This document shows, in pieces, positions 27,518 through 35,295 of a stretch of 64,000 nucleotides of DNA. Origin of the DNA: Terriglobia bacterium (GTDB taxonomy: Bacteria > Acidobacteriota > Terriglobia > JAIQFV01). The translations under genes were made by a program, and so were the position numbers. The notes under the pieces are model-generated. The model ran no database searches. It saw only the letters and a list, made by a program, of their open reading frames with translations, and was not told the DNA's origin. Position 1 is the first letter of the stretch. The number at the start of each line of letters is the position of its first letter. The stretch spans positions 1 to 64,000 of the forward strand of contig JAQUPQ010000021.1 of NCBI GenBank assembly GCA_028716525.1, in the 5' to 3' direction.

Positions 27518-28741
27518 ATGGGTACTTCAACGGCTTCAAAATTAAACATTGCGATCGTCGGGGCCGGACCGGCCGGCTGTATGGCTGCCGCCCAACTTGC
27601 TCCCGCAGGTCATCGTGTCCTGCTATTCGAACGGCAAGGCGGCGCCTGGGAAAAACCCTGCGGCGGCGGTATTACATCGAAAGGCATCCGACGGTATCCC
27701 TTCCTGCTTGATGCCATGACCGAAAAGAAATCCATCCGCCACATCGAGCTTCTCGATCATGCCGGACGCCGCTTGAAAATTCCGTTGCAAATGCCGCTCT
27801 ATGTTTATTCACGAAGAGCGCTCAACGAACTGATGTTGAAACGCGCCCTTCACGCAGGTGCCGAATTGGTGACGGCACACGTCAAGAGCCTGGACAGAAT
27901 GAATTCTGCAAAAGACGCGAGTTTGAAGGCGGATGCCCGCAACGCCCCGTGGGCACTCCGCACTTCCGAAAAGGCATTTGAAGCTGATTTTGTGATTGTC
28001 GCCAACGGCGCTAAGAGCTCGTTGGCCGAATCGCTCGCCCACAACTTTTCGACCGGCGATTACAGCTCCGCGATGGGCTACCATCTGCATCTGAAGGAAG
28101 ACTTCATTCGGATTCAATTTCTGAAGCAATTTAAAGGGTATATCTGGACATTTCCACGGGCTGACCACGTATCACTGGGGATCTGCTCCAAACTTTCAGA
28201 ACACACGGCGGGAGAGCTGAAGGAGCAGTTGCACTCCTTTGCGCAAGAGACCTACGGCATTTCGATTGGCCCGGATGATTATTTTTATTCGGCACTGATC
28301 CCCACTCCGGAACTCGAGACCATGCAACGGTTGCGAATCGCCGGATCGGATTGGGCACTGATCGGCGACGCCGCCGGTCTGGTCGACCCCATCACCGGTG
28401 AAGGAATCTATTTCGCGCTTCGCTCCGGCGAATTGTTGGCCGATGCCCTTCTTGCCGGACATGTCGAACACTACCCCGACGAGGTTCGAGAGGATTTCGG
28501 ACGTAACCACCAACGCGCCGCTCAATTGATGCCCATGTTTTATACCAGCCGCTTCTGGGGCGAGGAATTCACAACACGGATGATTCAATTCGGCCGGGCC
28601 TCTCGAACGCTGCATGCCATCCTTCGCGAACTCTTCGAAGAACAGGATTACATCCATCTTAAACGGCACCTGCAACGACAGATGCTGCGGTCCCTGGCAG
28701 AGGCAATTTTTGGACTCAAACCGCGATTTTCTCCCCAATAA
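27518..28741 (+). CDS. Geranylgeranyl reductase family FAD-dependent oxidoreductase
   Basis: The protein has 407 residues from the ATG at 27518. The FAD site is clear: IAIVGAGPAGCMAA with the following acidic FERQ, then EKPCGGG, the GGR-family motif, and GDAAGLVDPITGEGI near residue 280. Enzymes of this type saturate the double bonds of isoprenoid chains (menaquinone side chains, archaeal-type lipids) or hydroxylate related substrates. It starts 13 bp after the MscS gene on the same strand, so the two may be co-transcribed. The precise substrate is unknown. Confidence 0.85.
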   Translation: MGTSTASKLNIAIVGAGPAGCMAAAQLAPAGHRVLLFERQGGAWEKPCGGGITSKGIRRYPFLLDAMTEKKSIRHIELLDHAGRRLKIPLQMPLYVYSRRALNELMLKRALHAGAELVTAHVKSLDRMNSAKDASLKADARNAPWALRTSEKAFEADFVIVANGAKSSLAESLAHNFSTGDYSSAMGYHLHLKEDFIRIQFLKQFKGYIWTFPRADHVSLGICSKLSEHTAGELKEQLHSFAQETYGISIGPDDYFYSALIPTPELETMQRLRIAGSDWALIGDAAGLVDPITGEGIYFALRSGELLADALLAGHVEHYPDEVREDFGRNHQRAAQLMPMFYTSRFWGEEFTTRMIQFGRASRTLHAILRELFEEQDYIHLKRHLQRQMLRSLAEAIFGLKPRFSPQ

Positions 28742-29033
28742 TTTGCTTTTTTGTGTTTAAGAGCAGGGTGGCAAAGACATGCGTTTCTGGCATGTCTTCG
28801 GTGTTCGAGAAATCCGCCGGCTCAAAGAACGGCCGGCGCTACCAGAAATCTCAGAACGAACCTCGAATCCACGATCCCCCGCAGGGGATCGTGGCTACCA
28901 GAGCGCGCTTCATTCCCACTCTTGGCAATCCCTCGAAAAATCGAATAAGATATTGGGCTGGATTGGAGCCTTTGAAGGACACAAGCAAGGTCCATCCAAC
29001 ATGCCATCATGAGTTTTGGGAAAGGACTCTCCT
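28742..29033. repeat. Intergenic palindromes with a constant CTACCAGA-type flank
   Basis: The segment holds a 9-bp hairpin AAGACATGC/GCATGTCTT (28774-28798). It also holds a GCCGGC-bounded hairpin ending in GCTACCAGAAATC (about 28818-28848), and a perfect 11-bp stem CCACGATCCCC/GGGGATCGTGG (28869-28894) followed at once by CTACCAGAGCG. None has a T-run, so they are not simple terminators. The same tail follows an unrelated stem at 49344-49376. Confidence 0.75.
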
Positions 29034-30593
29034 ATGCTTCATCCTTTTAAAAATCAAACGTTCATTGATTTCTCGATCGAAAAAAACGTTGCGGCCATGA
29101 ACACAACCTTAGCAGCGGTGGAAAAGCAATTCTGTCAAAAATATCCGTTGGTGATTGGCGGCGAGCGTTACGAAACCGGCGATCTGCTTCCTACGATCAA
29201 TCCCGCGCAAACGGACCAAGTCTTGGGCTCGTTTCATCGCGCCGATGAAAAATTGGCGGATAAAGCCATCGCCGCCGCCTGGAAAGCATTTGCGAGTTGG
29301 TCGAAGGTCAGCGCCCGCGATCGAGCCGAATATCTTCTGGCGGCTGCCGCCGAAATGCGGCGCCGCAAGATGGAATTCATGTCCTGGATGGTTTTCGAGG
29401 CCGGCAAGAGCTGGTTTGAAGCCGATGCCGACGTCAGCGAGGCCATTGATTTTCTGGAGTTCTATGCCCGTGAAGCCATTCGGTATGGCGAGCTTCAACC
29501 CCTGACGCCCTCCCCGCTTCCCGATGAAGTGAACGAGGCGTTCTTCATCCCGCTGGGCGTCGGCATTGTGATCCCCCCGTGGAATTTTCCTCTCGCTATC
29601 ATGGCGGGCATGACTTCGGCGGCCATTGCTGCCGGCAATTGCGTGGTGTTGAAACCGTCCAGCGAGTCCCCTTTGATCGCGTACCGATTCTTCGAACTGA
29701 TGGAAAGCCTTTCGCTTCCGCCCGGCGTCATTAATTTTTTACCGGCGAGTGGTGGCAAGACGGGCGATTTCCTCGTGTCCCATCCCCAGACGCGTTTTAT
29801 CGCCTTCACCGGATCAAAAGCCGTGGGATTGCATATCAACGAACTCGCGGCCAAAACAGCGCCGGGCCAAAAGTGGATCAAACGTGTGGTGGCGGAAATG
29901 GGCGGCAAAGACACGATCATTGTTGATGCTTCTGCCGATCTGGATTCAGCGGCAGACGGCGTGGTTGCTTCGGCGTTCGGATACCAAGGTCAAAAATGCT
30001 CTGCCTGCTCCCGCCTGGTCGCCGAGGAGAAAATCTATGACCGTTTGCTCGAGAAAATTGTCGAACGGTGCCGAAAAATCACCGTCGGGCCGACCCGCGA
30101 GCAGAAGAACACCATGGGCCCTGTCATCAGCCGTTCGGCCTATGAATCCATCCTGAATTACATTGAAATCGGAAAAAAAGAAGGAAAGCTAATTACCGGT
30201 GGCGGCAAAGATGAAAAAGCCGGAAACGGGTTCTTTATCCAACCCACGATTATCGGCGGCGTCGATCCCAAGGCGCGCATTTCCTGCGAAGAAATCTTCG
30301 GACCGGTTTTAGCCGTGGTTCGGGCTCGCGACTTCTCTCAACTGATGGAAATTGCCAACAACACGGAATACGGGTTGACGGGTTCGATCTATTCCCGCAA
30401 CCGCGCCCACATCGAACAGGCTCGCCGTGACTTCCATGTCGGCAATTTATATATCAATCGCAAGTGCACCGGCGCTTTGGTCGACGTGCATCCCTTCGGC
30501 GGATTTAACATGAGCGGTACGGATTCCAAAGCCGGCGGACGCGAATACCTGCTCCTGTTCCTGCAATCGAAAGCCGTGGCAGAGAAGTTTTAG
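29034..30593 (+). CDS. rocA: L-glutamate gamma-semialdehyde (P5C) dehydrogenase, RocA/PruA type
   Basis: This enzyme oxidises pyrroline-5-carboxylate/glutamate semialdehyde to glutamate, the last step of proline and arginine catabolism. The protein has 519 residues from the ATG at 29034, with AAAGGA 9 bases upstream. The aldehyde dehydrogenase fold is complete: PPWNFPLAI, FTGSKAVG, AEMGGKD with the general base Glu, and the catalytic Cys in GYQGQKCSACS. C-terminal GGFNMSGTDSKAGG is the P5CDH signature. The N-terminal extension and length match stand-alone RocA enzymes. No proline dehydrogenase is adjacent. Confidence 0.92.
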   Translation: MLHPFKNQTFIDFSIEKNVAAMNTTLAAVEKQFCQKYPLVIGGERYETGDLLPTINPAQTDQVLGSFHRADEKLADKAIAAAWKAFASWSKVSARDRAEYLLAAAAEMRRRKMEFMSWMVFEAGKSWFEADADVSEAIDFLEFYAREAIRYGELQPLTPSPLPDEVNEAFFIPLGVGIVIPPWNFPLAIMAGMTSAAIAAGNCVVLKPSSESPLIAYRFFELMESLSLPPGVINFLPASGGKTGDFLVSHPQTRFIAFTGSKAVGLHINELAAKTAPGQKWIKRVVAEMGGKDTIIVDASADLDSAADGVVASAFGYQGQKCSACSRLVAEEKIYDRLLEKIVERCRKITVGPTREQKNTMGPVISRSAYESILNYIEIGKKEGKLITGGGKDEKAGNGFFIQPTIIGGVDPKARISCEEIFGPVLAVVRARDFSQLMEIANNTEYGLTGSIYSRNRAHIEQARRDFHVGNLYINRKCTGALVDVHPFGGFNMSGTDSKAGGREYLLLFLQSKAVAEKF

Positions 30594-30595
30594 AA

Positions 30596-30657
30596 TGGGG
30601 ACAGACACCGGGTTTTATGAACTCTTTCATGGAATTCAGCAAAGGTGTCTGTCCCCA
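30596..30657. repeat. REP-like inverted repeat / shared terminator between convergent genes
   Basis: TGGGGACAGACACC (30596-30609) and its exact complement (30644-30657) enclose a 34-nt loop between the convergent rocA and DsbD-like genes, with AATTTTATT after the right arm. The GGGGACAGACACC arm resembles REP sequences associated with RAYT transposases. Recall of that resemblance is from memory, and no RAYT gene lies in the window. It could terminate transcription from either side. Confidence 0.65.
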
Positions 30658-30660
30658 ATT

Positions 30661-31203
30661 TTATTGAACCACCTCAACCGGGATTTCAAAAGGGACGGTT
30701 CGCGGAGGGAAACAGGTTTGGTTGTCACAGGCCTGGTAGACAACTTTTCCTGTGATCTTCTTCTTTCCCAAAGGCAGGGTTTTCAAACTGCGGGCAGGAA
30801 TTCGAGCCTGCACTTCGCCTTCAAACGCCGAAAGCGGTTCCGAAGAGAATTGAAATTTTGCATCCTGTGCCGACGGAAACCTGGCTTCGCCGTAGCTCAC
30901 GCCGGAAATCTTGTCGAGTGTGATTCGTGTGGGAATCAGATACTTGTCCTTAGGCCGGTTCGAATTGATGTGGAATCCCGGATTCACGTTGATCTGCACG
31001 CGCACCACAAAGGGCTTGCCACGAACGACTCGAAATCCGTCGATCAACGCCTCTACGCGGACCATGGCCGGGCGAGCACCGACCGTCTGACCCGCCGTCG
31101 GTCCTGCAGCCGGCCAAGGGTCGTTTAAGTTTGCTGTCCCCATAAAAGGTGTCGGACTAATCAGGACCAAACATAAAAGGGACTTTGAAAAAATTGAGTT
31201 CAA
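30661..31203 (-). CDS. Stand-alone DsbD N-terminal (alpha) domain-like protein
   Basis: The protein has 180 residues. After an export signal (hydrophobic about 8-20) and a Pro/Ala-rich linker it has an immunoglobulin-like domain of the DsbD-alpha type: FHINSN, then YQACDNQTCFPPRTVPFEIP, which holds a CxxxxC redox pair as in DsbD-alpha. DsbD-alpha carries electrons across the periplasm to disulfide isomerases or cytochrome maturation. The transmembrane beta and thioredoxin gamma domains that normally follow are absent. It probably works with a separately encoded CcdA-like membrane protein. Confidence 0.78.
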   Translation of the reverse strand: MNSIFSKSLLCLVLISPTPFMGTANLNDPWPAAGPTAGQTVGARPAMVRVEALIDGFRVVRGKPFVVRVQINVNPGFHINSNRPKDKYLIPTRITLDKISGVSYGEARFPSAQDAKFQFSSEPLSAFEGEVQARIPARSLKTLPLGKKKITGKVVYQACDNQTCFPPRTVPFEIPVEVVQ

Positions 31204-31401
31204 AGCAATTCCTCCGCATCACAATCGGAAAAGCCGCGACATTATAACATGCCGCCGTTTCGGGCCACGGCGGCGCCCACAGGAGTTCCTTTGACCGCGA
31301 AATCCTCCGGGATTGAATTTTTCTCGACCGCCGTCTAAACTCAGGACGCTTCACTACGACCGAAAGGGCAAGTCAACCAAAGATCTTCCGGGAGCATCTT
31401 C

Positions 31402-32580
31402 ATGGCGCAATTCAAAGGCGTCGATTTCATGGACATTGATTCTCTTTTTTCTGAAGAAGAGCTGCTCGTACGAAAAACGGTGCGGGAATTCGTGGACCGG
31501 GAATTCCTCCCCATCATCACCGAGCACAATCGAAACGCCACGTTTCCTAAAAACCTCATTCCGAAGATGGGGGAACTGGGCTTTTTCGGAGCCAATCTGA
31601 CCGGCTATGGATGCGCGGGAATGTCGAATGTGCAATACGGGCTGATCATGCAAGAGCTGGAACGCGGCGACAGCGGGCTTCGCAGTTTCGCGAGCGTTCA
31701 AGGCGCCCTGGTCATGTATCCGATCCACACCTACGGCACCGAAGACCAAAAACAGAAATGGCTTCCCCGTCTGCAATCGGGACAGGCCGTCGGATGTTTT
31801 GGTTTGACGGAACCCGATTTCGGTTCCAACCCCGCCGGGATGCGCACACGTGCCAAAAAGAAAGGTTCCGGATACGTTCTCAACGGAGAAAAACTCTGGA
31901 TCACGAACGGTTCGATTGCCGAAGTGGCCATGGTGTGGGCCAAAGTGGAGGACGAAGGTGATGAAATCGGCGGATTTCTCGTGGAAAGTAAGTCACCGGG
32001 ATTTTCGTCATACGACATTCATGGAAAGTTCTCCCTGCGCGCCAGCGTCACCAGCGGCCTCCTGATGCAGGATTGCGTGGTGCCGGCCGAGAACCGACTC
32101 CCTAAGGCAAACGGATTGAAGGCCCCGCTTTCCTGTCTCTCCGCAGCCCGTTATGGAATTGCCTGGGGCGCCACCGGGGCCGCCATGGATTGCTACGACA
32201 CGGCGCTTCGATACGCACTCGGACGCAAGCAGTTCGGCGACCAGCCCATCGCTTCGCATCAACTGGTGCAGGAAAAACTCGTCTGGATGATTTCAGAAAT
32301 CACCAAGGCGCAGTTGCTGGCTCTGCATGTCGGGCGGCTGAAGGACAAAGGACGCGCCGATTTTGCGCACATCTCCATGGCCAAACGCAACAATGTTTGG
32401 ATGGCTCTGGAATGCGCCCGCCGCGCCCGCGAGATTCTCGGTGCGCAAGGGATTGCCGATGAGTATTCGATCTTCCGGCACATGAGCAATCTGGAATCCG
32501 TGTATACCTACGAAGGGACACACGATATCCACACCTTGATCATCGGTCAACGCATCACCGGTATTCCGGCTTTTGAGTGA
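31402..32580 (+). CDS. gcdH: Glutaryl-CoA dehydrogenase
   Basis: This enzyme dehydrogenates and decarboxylates glutaryl-CoA to crotonyl-CoA in lysine, tryptophan and aromatic breakdown, with electrons going to ETF. The 392-residue protein has SFASVQGALVMYPIHTYGTE, GCFGLTEPDFGSNP, WITNGSIAEVAMVWAK and the C-terminal YEGTHDIHTLIIGQ with the catalytic Glu. These signatures separate GcdH from other acyl-CoA dehydrogenases. GGGAGC precedes the ATG. nth follows after 64 bp. The assignment is firm by motif; related enzymes of aromatic pathways are close in sequence. Confidence 0.88.
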   Translation: MAQFKGVDFMDIDSLFSEEELLVRKTVREFVDREFLPIITEHNRNATFPKNLIPKMGELGFFGANLTGYGCAGMSNVQYGLIMQELERGDSGLRSFASVQGALVMYPIHTYGTEDQKQKWLPRLQSGQAVGCFGLTEPDFGSNPAGMRTRAKKKGSGYVLNGEKLWITNGSIAEVAMVWAKVEDEGDEIGGFLVESKSPGFSSYDIHGKFSLRASVTSGLLMQDCVVPAENRLPKANGLKAPLSCLSAARYGIAWGATGAAMDCYDTALRYALGRKQFGDQPIASHQLVQEKLVWMISEITKAQLLALHVGRLKDKGRADFAHISMAKRNNVWMALECARRAREILGAQGIADEYSIFRHMSNLESVYTYEGTHDIHTLIIGQRITGIPAFE

Positions 32581-32644
32581 TTTGATTAAGACCCGTTTTG
32601 ATTCACTTCCTCGGAATCACTTTTGACCCAAGGATGCATAATTC

Positions 32645-33301
32645 ATGGATCTGAAGACCCGGCTTCCCGTCATCTTGAAGAGGCTCGATAAGAGCTATCC
32701 CACGGCCGAGTGTGCCCTGTTGCATGACAATCCTTTTCAACTCCTGGTCGCGACCATCCTTTCAGCCCAGTGCACCGACCAGCGCGTGAACATTGTGACC
32801 CGTTCGCTCTTCAAGAAATACAAGACTCCACGCGATTTTGCTCGGGTTACTCAATCGGCCTTGGAAAAAGAAATCCGCTCCACCGGATTCTTCCGCAACA
32901 AAGCCAAGAACATTCGCAGCGCCTCCAAAATAATTGCCGGGACATTCAACGGTAAAGTCCCCCAAACCATGGAGGAGTTGTTGACGCTGCCCGGAGTCGC
33001 ACGCAAAACCGCCAACGTAGTCCTCGGCAGCGGATTTGGAATTGCCGTCGGCGTGGTGGTGGACACGCACGTCCAGCGGGTCTCGCAGCGGCTCGGCCTC
33101 ACCCGCCAAAAAGACCCGAAAAAGATCGAGCACGATTTAATGAGGATTCTCCAGCAAGAACGCTGGATCGGATTTTCCCATCAGCTCATCTGGCACGGCC
33201 GCCGCTTGTGTGTGGCGCGCAATCCCAAATGCCTTCAGTGCATGCTGCTCGACGTCTGCCCCTTTGGACAGAAAGAAGCGATTACGAAGTCGCGAGCGTA
33301 G
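32645..33301 (+). CDS. nth: Endonuclease III (DNA glycosylase/AP lyase)
   Basis: Nth excises oxidised pyrimidines and nicks abasic sites in base excision repair. The 218-residue protein has the helix-hairpin-helix LPGVARKTANVVL with the catalytic Lys, the catalytic Asp in VVDTHVQR, and the C-terminal 4Fe-4S loop C-x6-C-x2-C-x5-C in CVARNPKCLQCMLLDVC. Length is normal. All functional residues are present. The palindrome-rich gap 33302-33575 follows. Confidence 0.95.
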   Translation: MDLKTRLPVILKRLDKSYPTAECALLHDNPFQLLVATILSAQCTDQRVNIVTRSLFKKYKTPRDFARVTQSALEKEIRSTGFFRNKAKNIRSASKIIAGTFNGKVPQTMEELLTLPGVARKTANVVLGSGFGIAVGVVVDTHVQRVSQRLGLTRQKDPKKIEHDLMRILQQERWIGFSHQLIWHGRRLCVARNPKCLQCMLLDVCPFGQKEAITKSRA

Positions 33302-33575
33302 TTTTTGGAGTGCGCCGCCTGCGGCGGCGCTTTGGATGGGATTTCAGAAATAAGGTGGAGGCGCATAGCGTTAGAAGATGCCCCAAATCCCCGACCACCG
33401 CCGCGAATGAGAGCCTTCCACGCAAGCCGTCTACTCCAACTTGGTTTCAAGGTCCAATTCAGGTTGAAGTGATTCCCCGCGGAACTCCGCAAGGCGCCAA
33501 AGCGCCCCGACCAGTCGGGGCGCTTTGGCTCCTCGATACGCAGTAAGAATTCGCTTCAAGAAGCTCATCGAAAGA
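33302..33575. repeat. Palindromes of the TTGGAGTGC/GCTTTGG family (two copies)
   Basis: Copy one (33305-33335) is TTGGAGT, then the stem GCGCCGCC/GGCGGCGC, then TTTGG. Copy two (33496-33529) is a perfect 16-bp stem GCCAAAGCGCCCCGAC with a 2-nt loop. The outer bases match further copies at 38.4, 38.5 and 51.0 kb while the inner stems differ. The first could also help to terminate nth. The bases between the copies show nothing else. Confidence 0.75.
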
Positions 33576-34352
33576 TCAGGGATTTGATTTAGGACTCCCC
33601 CACTGATGTCGGATCACTTTTCCCATGCGCGACCATCGAGTGCGCGTGAAGAAGTGCTCGGCGATGTCGATGTCGTCGCGCAGTCGCTGCGTCAGATCGG
33701 TCGCCGTCCAAACGTCCGTGGGTGCGTCGTAGGACCAGTGGATAAACATGGGCTCGCCCACCAGGTTGGACATGGGAGCAAATCCCCAAAAGCGGCTGTC
33801 GAAAGATTCGTCGCGGTTGTCGCCCAAAGCAAAGATCGAGTTCTGAGGGACAGTCAGCGGACCGAAATTATCACGCCTTCGAAGTTCTGTCGGAACCCCA
33901 GCGGCATCCGGATACACCTGCGGGTCGCTGTGAACGACGTAAGGTTCCTCCATTGGATGTCCATTCACATAGAGCTGCTTCTTGTGCATCCGGAGGGTAT
34001 CGCCGGGCAATCCGATCAATCGTTTCACCAGCACAATGTTGGGATCCACGGGAGAGACAAACGCAATCACGTCGCCATGTTGGTAGTGCTTGATGGCCGG
34101 CAAACGCAGCGAGGTGAATGGAATTCGAGGTCCATAAGCAATCTTGTTGAGAAAAAGATGGTCTCCGACCAGGATGGTATTCTGCATGGAGCTCGTGGGC
34201 ACAACGGTGGCTTCAATGACGACCGCGCGAATGCCCAGGACGGCGACAATCACAATCCCGAAAGACTTGACGTTTTCCCACAGAAGTTGCTTCCACGATT
34301 TTCGAATCCGGGGGGACGGAACACTTTTCCTCTTCTTGGATCTTCGGCCCAT
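33576..34352 (-). CDS. lepB: Signal peptidase I (second of a tandem pair)
   Basis: Signal peptidase I removes N-terminal signal peptides on the outer face of the cytoplasmic membrane. The protein has 258 residues from the ATG at 34352; a longer frame starts upstream. It has one N-terminal membrane helix (about 30-47), the catalytic Ser55 in PTSSMQNT, the catalytic Lys110 in VKRLIGLPGD, and ALGDNRDESFDSRFWG (box E). All catalytic boxes are intact. The upstream paralogue at 34392-35159 has Ser and Lys at the same residue numbers, so the pair arose by tandem duplication. The Arg/Lys-rich N-terminus is specific to this copy. Confidence 0.93.
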   Translation of the reverse strand: MGRRSKKRKSVPSPRIRKSWKQLLWENVKSFGIVIVAVLGIRAVVIEATVVPTSSMQNTILVGDHLFLNKIAYGPRIPFTSLRLPAIKHYQHGDVIAFVSPVDPNIVLVKRLIGLPGDTLRMHKKQLYVNGHPMEEPYVVHSDPQVYPDAAGVPTELRRRDNFGPLTVPQNSIFALGDNRDESFDSRFWGFAPMSNLVGEPMFIHWSYDAPTDVWTATDLTQRLRDDIDIAEHFFTRTRWSRMGKVIRHQWGSPKSNP

Positions 34353-34391
34353 GGGCACAAACCTCCACCGAAGCGGGTAAATCACAAGATC

Positions 34392-35159
34392 TTATCTAGG
34401 CTCGCCGCAATCGCTCCGAACAACCTTTCCCATGCGCGCCCAGCGCGTGCGGGATGCAAAGTGAGTGATGATATCGAGATCGTCACGAATGCGTTTCGAG
34501 ATGTCGCTGGCGGTCCACACATCGGTGGGCGCGTCGTACGACCAATAGACGAACATGGGTTCACCCACCATGTTTTCGGCGGGCACAAATCCCCAATAGC
34601 GGCTGTCGAGTGACTCGTCGCGATTATCGCCCATCGCAAAGTAATGGTCCGGAGGCACGGTGACCGGGCCGAAGTTGTCGCGAATGCGCGCTTCGCGGGG
34701 AATCCATTCGGCATCGGGATAGGTTTGCGGGTCCCGATGAATGACGCACGGTTCGTTGAGCTTCTTGCCGTTGATGTAGAGGTCCTTTTGCTTGACCTGG
34801 ATGGTGTCTCCCGGCATTCCAATCAGCCGTTTCACAAACACCACACTGGGATCCACCGGATATCGAAACGCCACCACGTCCCCGCGCTGATATTTCTTGA
34901 TGGCGGGAAAATGATAGTCGGTAAAGGGAATCTGCGGGCCGTAAAGGATTTTGTCGAGAAAAAGATGATCGCCGATTAGGATGGTGTTCTGCATCGAGCC
35001 CGTCGGAACAACGGTGGCTTCCACGACGACGGCGCGAATCAGGAGAACCGCAATCAGCACCATGGCCAACGACTTGATGTTTTCCCAAAGCGATTCCAGC
35101 CAGGTAGCCGGTTTCTTTTCCTCGATTTCCTTCGCCGTGCCGGTCTTCTTTTCTTTCAT
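34392..35159 (-). CDS. lepB: Signal peptidase I (first of a tandem pair)
   Basis: The protein has 255 residues from the ATG at 35159. A charged N-terminus precedes one membrane helix (about 30-47). The catalytic Ser55 is in PTGSMQNT and Lys110 in VKRLIGMPGD; AMGDNRDESLDSRYWG completes the box E region. It differs from the downstream copy chiefly in the N-terminus and the loop after PFT, which may change substrate preference. The intergenic space is about 40 bp and both are on the same strand. Confidence 0.93.
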   Translation of the reverse strand: MKEKKTGTAKEIEEKKPATWLESLWENIKSLAMVLIAVLLIRAVVVEATVVPTGSMQNTILIGDHLFLDKILYGPQIPFTDYHFPAIKKYQRGDVVAFRYPVDPSVVFVKRLIGMPGDTIQVKQKDLYINGKKLNEPCVIHRDPQTYPDAEWIPREARIRDNFGPVTVPPDHYFAMGDNRDESLDSRYWGFVPAENMVGEPMFVYWSYDAPTDVWTASDISKRIRDDLDIITHFASRTRWARMGKVVRSDCGEPR

Positions 35160-35295
35160 TTCATCTCCTCAATTCGATTTCCCTTCCGCAAGATCGCAAC
35201 CCCAGTTTTTACCACAGAACTCTCGATCGCATAAACAAGAAATACATATTCCCGGGATTTTGCGGGCAGGATTCGATCGGATTATACGCGACCTT

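Noticed and set aside
29048-29066. Extra TetR site (AAACGTTCATT) inside the start of rocA
   Set aside because: It matches only part of the motif and lies within coding sequence; likely chance. The same holds for CGTTCGTTC just before mtnP (about 7869).
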